IMG/VR virus record: IMGVR_UViG_3300042453_002472
Coordinates: 95,978 to 159,977 of that record
Source of the DNA: a virus
Direction: 5' to 3' (one strand)
DNA length: 64,000 bases
Each line of letters opens with the position of its first letter. Position 1 is the stretch's first letter. The notes beneath the pieces were generated by a model, which worked only from the letters and a program-made list of their open reading frames with translations, searched no databases and had not been told where the DNA came from. Made by a program: the position numbers and the translations under genes. Shown one piece after another: positions 43,098 through 51,632 of the stretch.

Positions 43098-43916
43098 ATG
43101 GTACTTAAAAGAGGTGACAACAACGAAGTTGTAAAGAAAATTCAAGTAGTATTAGGTGTAGATCCAGTAGGAAACTTTGGCCCTAAGACAGAAGAAGCAG
43201 TAAAAGCTTGGCAAACTAAGAATGGTTTAAAAGCAGATGGAGTAGTAGGACCTGCTACATTAGCTAAAATGGGAATAGTTGTAGAATCAAAAACTGCAGC
43301 AAAACCAGCTTCTAAAACAACTGCTGCTCCTAAATATACATTAGAGCAAGTTAAGAATGCAGTTATTGCAAAAGGATACAAATGGTTTGAAGGTAAAGAT
43401 TATCTATTAAACATTGTAGGAGCTCGAAATTCCGACACAGGTCACAAAGTAACAAATTTGTTTGACGACCATATCACATTATCTTACACAGTTGGTGGTG
43501 AAGAAAAATTCCATTGCTGGCCAGCAACAACAGATCCTGGAACAAAGGGCGTTATGAAATATGGAAACAAAGCGGGTGTAGCACGATTAGTAGAAGGACA
43601 ATATATTGATTCTCATATTATGCGATTACATGCTGGGAAATATGAAGCCTTAGGACAAAATAAAGCAGTTAAAGTATTCCGTGATCCGAACAAGGATATG
43701 ACATATGATGAAAATAAAATTCAAGAAGGTGTATTTGGAATCAATATTCATAAAGCTGGTGCAGACTCAACATTTGTAGAGAATTGGTCAGAAGGATGCC
43801 AAGTATTTAAACGTTCTAAAGACTTCGAAGAGTTTATGGCAATTTGTCGTATAGCTCGTGCAGCAAACGGAAATAAATTTTCATACACATTAATTGAATC
43901 CAATGATATAAAATAA
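43098..43916 (+). CDS. Endolysin: peptidoglycan-binding domain plus L,D-transpeptidase-like domain
   Basis: A 272-residue protein. Residues 1-60 form a PG_binding_1 domain (LKRGDNNEVVKKIQ, then GNFGPKTEEAVKAWQ and GLKADGVVGPATL). An Ala/Lys linker follows to about 85. The C-terminal domain has INIHKAG with H218 and WSEGCQVF with C234, the His-x15-Cys spacing of YkuD-type L,D-transpeptidase folds, which in phage would cleave rather than form peptide links. No signal peptide, so export needs a holin; one follows immediately with a one-base overlap. Confidence 0.75.
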   Translation: MVLKRGDNNEVVKKIQVVLGVDPVGNFGPKTEEAVKAWQTKNGLKADGVVGPATLAKMGIVVESKTAAKPASKTTAAPKYTLEQVKNAVIAKGYKWFEGKDYLLNIVGARNSDTGHKVTNLFDDHITLSYTVGGEEKFHCWPATTDPGTKGVMKYGNKAGVARLVEGQYIDSHIMRLHAGKYEALGQNKAVKVFRDPNKDMTYDENKIQEGVFGINIHKAGADSTFVENWSEGCQVFKRSKDFEEFMAICRIARAANGNKFSYTLIESNDIK

Positions 43917-44332
43917 TGAAATCAATCCCATTAGCAATATCACTTGTACTAACAACAACCATGACATTTATTAGTACATATTTTTACAATCTAACCTTAG
44001 ATCACGTCGAACAATATTTGGCATTAATTGCTGTGGTATTGTTCGACGGGTTTTTTGGAATAGTTGCTGGCGTTAAACGAGAAGGCTTCCAAACATTTAA
44101 AGCACTAAAAGTATTGCGAACCACAGTAACATGGATTGTAATTTTAACAGTGTTATTGCTAGTGGAAAAAGGATTTCCTGGCACCGGTTGGTTAAGTGAA
44201 ACAATATTGGTGCCATTTATTGTTTTTGAATTATTAAGTGCATTAAAAAATGCATCCATGGCTGGATTCATTCAAGCAAACCTTTTGAATCAAATTCTAG
44301 ATAAATTTGATACACATAAAGGCGAACGATAA
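43916..44332 (+). CDS. Phage holin-like membrane protein
   Basis: A 138-residue protein with three to four hydrophobic stretches (about 5-27, 35-52, 69-86, 98-113) and a polar C-terminal helix ending HKGER. ALIAVVLFDGFFGIVAGVKREGFQTFKALKVLRTTVTWIV follows the toxin-secretion/phage-lysis holin pattern (D-x2-hG-h2-hxK). It shares one base with the endolysin stop, giving a classic holin-endolysin pair. Confidence 0.75.
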   Translation: MKSIPLAISLVLTTTMTFISTYFYNLTLDHVEQYLALIAVVLFDGFFGIVAGVKREGFQTFKALKVLRTTVTWIVILTVLLLVEKGFPGTGWLSETILVPFIVFELLSALKNASMAGFIQANLLNQILDKFDTHKGER

Positions 44333-44351
44333 TAATCGTATTAATATAATT

Positions 44352-44379
44352 TTGAATACATGTAATAAGTTCATATTAT
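44352..44379 (+). promoter_or_regulatory. Sigma70-like promoter upstream of membrane protein gene
   Basis: TTGAAT at 44352-44357, 16-base spacer, TATTAT at 44374-44379, six bases before the ATG at 44385. Confidence 0.4.
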
Positions 44380-44384
44380 AGTAT

Positions 44385-44735
44385 ATGAATTATCGTTACA
44401 TACTATTATCATTTTTACTATTTATTTTAGGTCAAATTATAGTTTGGATACAAGTTAATGGTCCATTAATTTGGCCATGGGCAAAAGAATGGCGATGGGC
44501 TTTAATGTTACTAGGAGTTCCTATCACGTGGTTGTTTATGGAAGCAACTAGTTATGTTGTGTATGGATTCGGTGGGTTATTTTGGCCCGGACGTTTTATT
44601 TCATTTTGTGCTGGTATATTCATATTCACACTAATGACATATATTTTTCGTGATGAGGCAATTAATGCAAAAACTGCAATATCTTTATTATTAGCATTTG
44701 CACTAATATTAGTACAGCTCTTTTGGAAAACGTGA
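44385..44735 (+). CDS. Small four-helix membrane protein
   Basis: A 116-residue very hydrophobic protein with about four transmembrane helices (4-24, 40-56, 62-82, 95-113) and Trp-rich loops (IWPWAKEWRW). No family recognised. It lies between lysis genes and virion genes; possible spanin-independent lysis accessory, exclusion protein or transporter fragment, none supported directly. Confidence 0.6.
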   Translation: MNYRYILLSFLLFILGQIIVWIQVNGPLIWPWAKEWRWALMLLGVPITWLFMEATSYVVYGFGGLFWPGRFISFCAGIFIFTLMTYIFRDEAINAKTAISLLLAFALILVQLFWKT

Positions 44736-44747
44736 TATTTATTAATA
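44735..44747 (+). promoter_or_regulatory. Late-type AT element (ATATTTATTAATA)
   Basis: A perfect copy of the 13-base element, 13 bases upstream of the start of the 592-residue tagged protein at 44761. Confidence 0.45.
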
Positions 44748-44760
44748 AATACGATGTATC

Positions 44761-46539
44761 ATGTCAAAATTTAAAGTAATAAATACAATTATACAGGAAG
44801 AAGTTGAATCTGTTCTTACGGAACAACTAATACAAGAACAAACTTCACCCAAATGGACTAAAGTTGATCAACTATTTCGATCGTCTGGTGAAACACCAGG
44901 AAACTTTTCTGGGTTAAGAACATATTCATTTGATGATCCTGAAATAGGCATGGTACAATTATTTAGTGATGGTACTGCATATATTCAATCATCAAACACC
45001 GAAACAACGTGGAACTATTCAGAAACCGGCGGTACACCTAAATTATCAGTTGATGGCAACGAATTAGAAGTAATTAAAGTTTCGTCGTTAAGAAAACAGA
45101 AACAAAGCAAACAAAAACAACAAGCAATTACAGCAAAACAAGCTCGCGACAAAGCTCCATCTACCATTGATACTATTCAAACTGCAATGGATTGGCTTGG
45201 ATTGATTCCAGGATATGGTGATATAATAGATGCTGTTAATGCTATAATATATTTTTCTAGAGGTAAATATTTAGAAGGTACTTTATCTTTAGTTGCAATC
45301 ATACCAGTTGTAGGATCTGGTATAAAATTAGGTTTTAAAGGTGCTATACAAACTTTAGGCGGAATGAGTTCGGCATCTAAAATTTGGAAACAAGCTGCAG
45401 GTGGATCTAGCAGTAGTATTACACAGTTAACTAAATTTTATCAAGAAGCAGTTGCGTCTGGTAAACTTAGCAAGTCTCATTTAAAACTAGTAGCTGATAA
45501 AGGCGATGCTGTGGCTAACATTCTTTTAAAGGGAAAGAAATACTTCGGACCTGGGGTTGACAGACAAATAGATCGAGTTATTGGTTCATTAAACAACACA
45601 GTAACTAGGCCTATTAGACAATCTTTTGCATCAAAAGTTGTTGCGGCAGCTAAAGCATCAAAAGCTGCTAAAACTGGTGGTAATGTTTTAAATAAAGTGT
45701 TAACTATTGGATCTGTTGGTGTATATAGCACTGCTAAAAATATCTTAAAAAAATATGGAGTAGGTACAAGAGAATTAAAATTGCTTAAGGATGCGATGGA
45801 TGTTCGATGGGCAAAGCAACTAATAAATAGTCCAGATAAAACTGCACTTATATTTAAAAGCAATAAAAAGTATTCAGCTGCGGAAGCGGCATCATTTGGA
45901 ATACCTCCGTGGCTTCAAGTAAAATCTTTTTCTCAAATTAGAGATTGGATGGATAATGTTAAACAGACCGATCCATTAAAATGGAAAAAGATATCAGATT
46001 ATATTGCCAGAACATCCACTGATAATAAATTGTATAAAACATATGTTGAAAATACATTTTCACAAGCATCTAACATATTTCGACCTGGGGCAGTAGCTAC
46101 TGCGGGAATGCCTGAAATGTTTTCTAAAATAATTAAATTAGATTCATATCGATTGTCAAATCCAAAGAACGTTGATATTGTATACAATGAATTAGAAGAT
46201 TTCGCAGAAAAAATTGGATGGGACACAGAAGATAATCCACAAGGAGTTATCATGCCGGCGTTGTATATGGTATATAATAACTACTTAAAAACATATGTAG
46301 AGCAACCAGTAGCTGCTGTAACTGGAGTTGCAGCTGGGTTAGGAATCGGATCAGTTGGTAATGCAGACCAATCTGCGACTGTCGATGAACCGAGTACTAT
46401 TAGTACGGTTGGATCTCAAATAAAAATCGATTTTAAAAATGCATCTGGACAAACCACTGATCGATTAGCAACACTGCGTGAAAAGGGATATTCGGAAGAA
46501 GAGATACTTACATTAAAACGCGAATTGGATATCGAATGA
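44761..46539 (+). CDS. Large tagged virion-type protein with pretoxin-like segment
   Basis: A 592-residue protein. The N-terminus has a helix ending VESVLTE (about 16-22) then LIQEQ, two candidate prohead-protease sites. DWLGLIPGYGDIIDAVNAII followed by LSLVAIIPVVGSGIK (about 144-190) resembles the membrane-active 'pretoxin' module preceding toxins in polymorphic toxin proteins. The middle is Lys/Ala-rich and the C-terminal part has hydrophobic VAAVTGVAAGLGIGSVG (about 521-537). No catalytic motif is recognised. I infer a large internal protein delivered with the genome, perhaps inserting in membranes. It overlaps the next gene by 4 bases. Confidence 0.65.
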   Translation: MSKFKVINTIIQEEVESVLTEQLIQEQTSPKWTKVDQLFRSSGETPGNFSGLRTYSFDDPEIGMVQLFSDGTAYIQSSNTETTWNYSETGGTPKLSVDGNELEVIKVSSLRKQKQSKQKQQAITAKQARDKAPSTIDTIQTAMDWLGLIPGYGDIIDAVNAIIYFSRGKYLEGTLSLVAIIPVVGSGIKLGFKGAIQTLGGMSSASKIWKQAAGGSSSSITQLTKFYQEAVASGKLSKSHLKLVADKGDAVANILLKGKKYFGPGVDRQIDRVIGSLNNTVTRPIRQSFASKVVAAAKASKAAKTGGNVLNKVLTIGSVGVYSTAKNILKKYGVGTRELKLLKDAMDVRWAKQLINSPDKTALIFKSNKKYSAAEAASFGIPPWLQVKSFSQIRDWMDNVKQTDPLKWKKISDYIARTSTDNKLYKTYVENTFSQASNIFRPGAVATAGMPEMFSKIIKLDSYRLSNPKNVDIVYNELEDFAEKIGWDTEDNPQGVIMPALYMVYNNYLKTYVEQPVAAVTGVAAGLGIGSVGNADQSATVDEPSTISTVGSQIKIDFKNASGQTTDRLATLREKGYSEEEILTLKRELDIE

Positions 46540-47627
46540 TTAATGAATATGAAACTCAGTCTACACTAAATCCAAAACTTTGGAATGGTACCGAGTTACA
46601 TCCTAAATTGCGATTAGGTTTATTGAAAATTGCGAGATCATTCTATAAATTTCTAGAAACAGATGCTCCGGTATTAGATATTATATTAATTGGAAGTAGT
46701 GCAAACTATAATTGGACTAAATTTAGCGATATCGATTTACATGTTGTTATAAATTATTTACAGGTTAACGATAACATGCATCTAGTAAGTAATTATATGC
46801 ATGCAAAAAAGAGTGTATGGAATTTAAAATATCCGTTAAAATATAAAGGAATGGATATTGAGTTATATGCACAAGACTCGAATGAGAACCTACATTCAAC
46901 GGTTGGTGTGTTTTCTGTGTTAAAAAATAAATGGCTGCATAAACCAACGGCTGATACTATATCGATTGATGATGATGCTATTGAACAAAAAGCAAAACCA
47001 TATGAATATGAAATCGATTCAATTAAAGAAACAGATCCAACTGCTATAAAGAAAATTAATAAAATTAAAAATAAATTAAGAAAATTACGACAGTCTGGTT
47101 TAGATGCTAATGGTGAATATTCTGTAGAAAACATGGCATTTAAACATCTACGTAATAAAGGATATATCGAACGTTTAAACAGATTAGAGCAAACGATATC
47201 TATAGGTAGGTTATCTATAGAAAACATTGTTAAACAAGAGGTTATGGATATAATTCAAGAAAATAAACATGCAGATGTTACTGAATCATTGATAATGCAT
47301 GTAACTGGTAAAAAGAAGTTAGACACTACCGGGTGGGATTCTGTGTTAACACAGACACAAGCAGTTACCGATCCGATGGGGCAATGGAGACATCCAGGTA
47401 AATGCACAATGATACCTACGCCATATGGAGGCATCACAATGGAACATGTTGAATATGATGTTTTAGGAATCGATGACACGGGTCATATGATTTTAATGAA
47501 ACCGGGACAACAATATCAATATCCGGGCACACAAGTATTTGAAATACCAAATACGGCACAATGGCAAACTATGATCATGCAATTACAAAACTCAATTCAA
47601 AATGGAGCAATCGATGCAAAATGGTAG
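46536..47627 (+). CDS. Nucleotidyltransferase-domain protein
   Basis: A 363-residue protein. IGSSANYNWTKFSDIDLHVV (about 52-71) is the minimal nucleotidyltransferase GS-x(n)-D-x-D motif with the two metal-binding Asp residues. A long charged helical region (165-240) and a C-terminal beta-rich domain (270-363) follow. Similar proteins occur in T4-like phages without known function. It might adenylylate or uridylylate a host protein or RNA; the target is unknown. Confidence 0.7.
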   Translation: MINEYETQSTLNPKLWNGTELHPKLRLGLLKIARSFYKFLETDAPVLDIILIGSSANYNWTKFSDIDLHVVINYLQVNDNMHLVSNYMHAKKSVWNLKYPLKYKGMDIELYAQDSNENLHSTVGVFSVLKNKWLHKPTADTISIDDDAIEQKAKPYEYEIDSIKETDPTAIKKINKIKNKLRKLRQSGLDANGEYSVENMAFKHLRNKGYIERLNRLEQTISIGRLSIENIVKQEVMDIIQENKHADVTESLIMHVTGKKKLDTTGWDSVLTQTQAVTDPMGQWRHPGKCTMIPTPYGGITMEHVEYDVLGIDDTGHMILMKPGQQYQYPGTQVFEIPNTAQWQTMIMQLQNSIQNGAIDAKW

Positions 47628-47814
47628 TAGAGGTTTAGGTGATGATATTAAACGGATAACATCAGCTACAGGATTAGATCAACTTGCAAAACGAATTGCT
47701 GAGTTATTAGATGAAGATTGTGGGTGTGATGATCGACGAGAATGGTTGAATGAACGAACAAAAAATTGGCCAATGTATAAAAAAAGGAATATAGGAAATG
47801 GCAATAATAAATAA
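47614..47814 (+). CDS. Small conserved-looking phage protein with CGCDDRRE motif
   Basis: A 66-residue helical protein. ITSATGLDQLAKRIAELL then CGCDDRREWLNE (about 39-50) is a pattern I associate with a small conserved phage protein near tail genes. I choose the ATG at 47614; one at 47602 is also possible. It overlaps genes on both sides (14 and 17 bases). Confidence 0.6.
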   Translation: MQNGSRGLGDDIKRITSATGLDQLAKRIAELLDEDCGCDDRREWLNERTKNWPMYKKRNIGNGNNK

Positions 47815-48607
47815 AACAGGTATTACTAATGGTGGTACTATTCAAGCAGAACACATAACCCGAGCTATAGATGCATTAAGTGGAGTTGGTACCGATAGCA
47901 TTATAGCTTCTGGATCATTTACTGGATCATTTACAGGAAGTGCTGGAATAACTAATTTACAAATAGGAACAAACGGATATTTTATTTCCGAAACATCGGG
48001 TATCGTTTTATTAAATGCTACTAATAATAGTTTAGATACTCAGATTCGCCACCGGAACGGGATTATTTCTTCTTCATTTTCGAATTTAGGGTTATTAATT
48101 AATGCACCTGTAAGAGCAACTTCATTTACTGGATCGCTTTTGGGTACACTTACTGGGACAGCATCTTTTGCTACAACAGCATCCTATGCATTAAATGCAA
48201 TTGGATCTGGTACTGAATACATAACTTTAACATTTTTTCATTCACAAGTAACAAATACAGTAAATGGACGAGAAACATATATCGGAGGCTTCGCAGCTCT
48301 ACCGAACACAGTAGGTCCAAATCAAATTGGATTAGTAGCGCCTTTCGCCGGTGATATTATATATGCTGCAGCCACATCCTATGCATCAACCACCGGATCG
48401 GCTACGGTAGATACTGATTTATTTATCGATGGTACTAATATTACTGCTATTAAACAATTAGATTTAAGTAACGCATATGAGGCTGGTGCAATTGAACCAG
48501 GTACCGCAGTTAATGGCGGTGAAATAGTTACAATTAGACTAACAGAAACTGGTGCAAGTAGTGCCGTTTGGGGCGTTAATGTTACAGTTGTGATTAAAAG
48601 CACATAA
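47798..48607 (+). CDS. Tail-fibre/appendage-like protein with SxTG repeats
   Basis: A 269-residue Ser/Thr/Gly/Ala-rich protein. It begins AIINKTGITNGGTIQAEHITRAIDAL, then has SGSFTGSFTGSAG (about 46-58) and TSFTGSLLGTLTGTASFATTASYA (about 108-131), short repeats common in phage appendage proteins. The C-terminal half (145-269) is a beta-rich domain with a GAxSAVWGVNVTVVIK ending. GGAATATAGGAA precedes the ATG. A receptor-contact or baseplate decoration role is inferred. Confidence 0.7.
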   Translation: MAIINKTGITNGGTIQAEHITRAIDALSGVGTDSIIASGSFTGSFTGSAGITNLQIGTNGYFISETSGIVLLNATNNSLDTQIRHRNGIISSSFSNLGLLINAPVRATSFTGSLLGTLTGTASFATTASYALNAIGSGTEYITLTFFHSQVTNTVNGRETYIGGFAALPNTVGPNQIGLVAPFAGDIIYAAATSYASTTGSATVDTDLFIDGTNITAIKQLDLSNAYEAGAIEPGTAVNGGEIVTIRLTETGASSAVWGVNVTVVIKST

Positions 48608-48611
48608 TCAA

Positions 48612-48626
48612 ATATTTATATAAAAA
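48612..48626 (+). promoter_or_regulatory. Late-type AT element
   Basis: ATATTTATATAAAAA just after the tail-fibre-like gene, followed by AAGGAAAAT and the ATG at 48634. Same class as the elements at 14114 and 59698. Confidence 0.4.
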
Positions 48627-48633
48627 GGAAAAT

Positions 48634-48801
48634 ATGAAACTTACAAAAGAACAAATCTTAGGAATTATTCGTCATGCTTTAACATTTGTTGGAGGTATCT
48701 TTGTTATGCGTGGATTAGTTGATGAAACCGTAGTAACAGAAATAGTTGGTGGTGTAATTACACTTACTGGCACGATTTGGTCTATCGTATCAAAAGGATA
48801 A
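48634..48801 (+). CDS. Small holin-like membrane protein
   Basis: A 55-residue protein, too short for most gene callers. It reads MKLTKEQILGIIRHALTFVG, then GIFVMRGLVDE, then VVGGVITLTG-type hydrophobics and ends SIVSKG. Two hydrophobic segments separated by a polar VDETVVTE turn resemble short phage holin-like proteins located near tail genes. An RBS (AAGGAAAA) supports it. Confidence 0.65.
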   Translation: MKLTKEQILGIIRHALTFVGGIFVMRGLVDETVVTEIVGGVITLTGTIWSIVSKG

Positions 48802-48802
48802 T

Positions 48803-49669
48803 GTGAATACTATTAGTTTTAAATTCGAATCAGATCCCGATGTATCGGAAAATATAACGGTATCTGGTATTACCGGTCAACTTGACGTAGCTCTTAATTC
48901 AATTAATTCAACGGACCAAGCAGCCACTGCAGATAATTCTTTGCGAATAACCGATCTAAATCAAGCGGATCGAGAGACTAGTATGTTTCCATCCCGGTAC
49001 ATTATTGATGATACTACAGATAACTTATTTACTACAAGATTTTTAATTGATGAAACAGGATATATTACTATTAATTTAACTAGTATGTTGTCTAATTCAA
49101 GATTACTTAAATTCGTAACAAAATATAAAGACTCTAGTGTGTTAAGCGTTACAATTAACATACCAAAAACGACTAACTATGGTAGTTTAACTAGAAATTT
49201 TAAACTACCGGTGAAATGGAAACAAGGTGAACTCGGTTTAACGTTTGATCCATATGATTACTATGACCAAGCCGATGCTATTATTCTGCAACCAATAGCA
49301 GATCAAGTTACCGAATTTGCAACTTTACGTCGAACATACAAAACGATAGAAGACGCATATCTTTTAATTAAAAATCAATTCGAAACGCAATTAGTTGGCG
49401 AAATTGATCTAGAAATTGATACCGCTGAGACATATGAACCTAGAAACTTTAAAACAGTTATAACCAGACTATTAGAATTTCAAGTTGGTACAATACAGCC
49501 AGCATTAGACTATACTAAGACAGCAAAGTTAACAACTGAGTACGACAGATTAAATACGATGAATACATTGATCAATGTTATTTGTAAAATGTATCCGGAT
49601 GTAACTATAGAAGATGGTGAAGGTATTCCATATGATTCTGCTGATAACCTCGAACAAGCTACATTATAA
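48803..49669 (+). CDS. Virion-associated hypothetical protein
   Basis: A 288-residue protein with GTG start directly after the small holin-like gene. The N-terminal 60 residues are Ser/Thr/Asp-rich and beta-like, and the rest includes TTNYGSLTRNFKLPVKWKQGELGL. No family recognised; beta-rich content and place beside the tail-fibre-like gene suggest a structural protein. Confidence 0.6.
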   Translation: MNTISFKFESDPDVSENITVSGITGQLDVALNSINSTDQAATADNSLRITDLNQADRETSMFPSRYIIDDTTDNLFTTRFLIDETGYITINLTSMLSNSRLLKFVTKYKDSSVLSVTINIPKTTNYGSLTRNFKLPVKWKQGELGLTFDPYDYYDQADAIILQPIADQVTEFATLRRTYKTIEDAYLLIKNQFETQLVGEIDLEIDTAETYEPRNFKTVITRLLEFQVGTIQPALDYTKTAKLTTEYDRLNTMNTLINVICKMYPDVTIEDGEGIPYDSADNLEQATL

Positions 49670-49688
49670 GTAATACACAAAGGATATC

Positions 49689-50141
49689 ATGAAGCAACAA
49701 TTAACAGAATGTGGGTGTGACTCTGAAATGGATCATAGCAACATCGACAACTACATGTTTTTTCAAAATCTCAAAACCATCAAAAAAATGGTAGATTCGA
49801 TGTTACAATTGGATCCGGCACATGTAGACCAAATTCTATCAGATGGACATGGTTGGGCTGCAGATCATATTGCCACATCTAAAGATGATGTAGAAGAAGT
49901 TGGAGGATTCTTGATGAATAATATGTCAACATCCGATTCATATAACAATCAACAACCACAATTCGTTCCAGTAGATTTTAAAAATCATCTACGTAGTGTA
50001 ATGTCTGAAAAAATACAACGTGTAGATGATGGATGGGCAGTATATCCAAGCAAAGGTGGTAAACGTTTAGGTACACATCCAACAAAAAAAGCTGCATTAA
50101 AACAATTGGCAGCAATTGAAATTTCAAAACATAAAAAATAA
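49689..50141 (+). CDS. Virion-type protein with short LTE tag
   Basis: A 150-residue protein starting MKQQLTECGCD, with L-T-E at 5-7 as a possible but weak cleavage site. The C-terminus (about 110-150) has DGWAVYPSKGGKRLGTHPTKKAAL then KQLAAIEISKHKK, a motif I have seen repeatedly at the end of phage proteins of unknown role. It shares one base with the next tagged gene. Confidence 0.6.
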   Translation: MKQQLTECGCDSEMDHSNIDNYMFFQNLKTIKKMVDSMLQLDPAHVDQILSDGHGWAADHIATSKDDVEEVGGFLMNNMSTSDSYNNQQPQFVPVDFKNHLRSVMSEKIQRVDDGWAVYPSKGGKRLGTHPTKKAALKQLAAIEISKHKK

Positions 50142-50560
50142 TGCAGAAGCTTAAACACATATTAATCGAAGCAAAAACCGGGTGTCCGGTTGCAACACAA
50201 GATATTCATGTTAATTTAAAAAATCGTCAACATGCAATAGATGAGTATTACTATGGTCCTGCTAATCCAGATAAACCTGGATCATATTGGAAAGATGCAG
50301 CAAAGCGTTGGAAAATTGATGAAGCTACTGCAAAAACAATGAAATGTGCAAATTGTGCAGCATTTGATGTTTCTGATAAAATGTGGAATTGCATGTCTAA
50401 AGGAATAGAAGGCAAAGAAAAAAATATCGATGCAATGGCTACAATTGAGAAAGCTGACTTAGGTTATTGTAACTTTTTACATTTTAAATGTGCCGGTACA
50501 AGATCTTGTACTGCTTGGGTAACAGGAGGTGCATTAGATGATAAGGATCTAACTAAATGA
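50141..50560 (+). CDS. Tagged protein with cysteine cluster (HiPIP-like pattern)
   Basis: A 139-residue protein. Tag MQKLKHILIEAK (predicted cleavage after E10, ILIE-A). YYGPANPDKPGSYWKDAAKRW is followed by four to six cysteines: KCANCAAFDVS, WNCMSKG, LGYCNFLHFKCAGTRSCTAW. The spacing C-x2-C ... C ... C-x7-C resembles high-potential iron-sulfur proteins and a family found in marine T4-like phages. A packaged iron-sulfur protein would be unusual. It overlaps the next tagged gene by 4 bases. Confidence 0.7.
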   Translation: MQKLKHILIEAKTGCPVATQDIHVNLKNRQHAIDEYYYGPANPDKPGSYWKDAAKRWKIDEATAKTMKCANCAAFDVSDKMWNCMSKGIEGKEKNIDAMATIEKADLGYCNFLHFKCAGTRSCTAWVTGGALDDKDLTK

Positions 50561-50952
50561 TGAAATTAAAAAATATATTAAATGAAAGCAATGTTGTTGA
50601 TCCAATGCAACTTGCAAAACCATTTTTTAAAGAGTTTTCAAAACAAATGAAAACATCTGCTAAATTTTCATATTTAGGATTAAAAAACAAAGAACATATT
50701 TTCAGTGCACCTATAGATGATTTAGGAACATTGAAACTAATATTTTCAAAAGCAGAATTTGTAGCAAAAGTTTGCGATTCGTATGCATACTTTGGCATTG
50801 TGTATCTGCTAAACGGATTAGAACAGTTTGACGCAACAGTTTGTTTGATAACAAAAACAAAAAATTCATTCGATACTAAATTGTTTGATGATGCTGATTC
50901 AGATTTTAATAATTCAAAAACCAATTTTTCAAACATAATAAAAAAGTTATAA
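50557..50952 (+). CDS. Tagged small protein (ILNE)
   Basis: A 131-residue protein starting MMKLKNILNESN with predicted cleavage after the Glu of ILNE. The body is an alpha/beta-looking soluble domain (SAKFSYLGLKNKEHIFSAPIDDLG) with no family recognised. It overlaps its neighbours by 1-4 bases within a run of tagged genes. Confidence 0.65.
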   Translation: MMKLKNILNESNVVDPMQLAKPFFKEFSKQMKTSAKFSYLGLKNKEHIFSAPIDDLGTLKLIFSKAEFVAKVCDSYAYFGIVYLLNGLEQFDATVCLITKTKNSFDTKLFDDADSDFNNSKTNFSNIIKKL

Positions 50953-51620
50953 TGTACGATTTAAAATTTGAATTAATACGACCCACATATCGAGACATTC
51001 AAATTTCAAAACCATTACCAGAAGATGTAGCAGAACATGTATTAATGAATTATACATGTCATGTAGATCATGAAGGTTTTGATTTAAATGAAATTGAACA
51101 AGAATATTATAAGCATAATGGAGTCTCGTTAGAACATGATACCACGTGGTATAAAGATGGAGAAGCTTCTAATGGAGCTCATGCAATAATACTCCCATGG
51201 TTCACTCAAACCGAACAATCTTCTTTAATTCTCGATCATAGTCAATTTGTATTCAGACACCCAATTGTTGGTGATGCTGCTGAACAAATTAAACGTTATG
51301 CAAAACGTCGGCCGGAATTATTACGCGTATTAAGTGCAGAATTTAAATGCGGTTTAGATTTATGTATCGATTATATAACTGAGGATAGAGTTTATCCGGT
51401 AGTGCATATTGAATGGGATTATTTACATGTTAACGAAATGTTGCCAGATATCGATTATGTAGAACACGTATTGCAAAATATAGATTGGAATCATATTGTT
51501 CCTACTGTAATGCGATTCAATTATATGTCTAAAAATAATTTAGATGCATTTCAACAAGCAGATTTTAGATCCATGTTATTATTTGGCAGAAAATCATATA
51601 AACTGATTCCTACATTGTAA
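50952..51620 (+). CDS. Hypothetical protein between tagged genes
   Basis: A 222-residue protein without the tag. Rich in His, Trp and Tyr (GVSLEHDTTWYKDGEASNGAH). I see no catalytic motif. One-base overlap with the upstream gene suggests co-translation with it. Confidence 0.6.
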   Translation: MYDLKFELIRPTYRDIQISKPLPEDVAEHVLMNYTCHVDHEGFDLNEIEQEYYKHNGVSLEHDTTWYKDGEASNGAHAIILPWFTQTEQSSLILDHSQFVFRHPIVGDAAEQIKRYAKRRPELLRVLSAEFKCGLDLCIDYITEDRVYPVVHIEWDYLHVNEMLPDIDYVEHVLQNIDWNHIVPTVMRFNYMSKNNLDAFQQADFRSMLLFGRKSYKLIPTL

Positions 51621-51632
51621 TATTTATTAATA
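51620..51632 (+). promoter_or_regulatory. Late-type AT element abutting start codon
   Basis: ATATTTATTAATA, whose last base is the first base of the ATG at 51632. Identical to the elements at 7407 and 54443, and like those without a Shine-Dalgarno between element and start. Confidence 0.45.
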
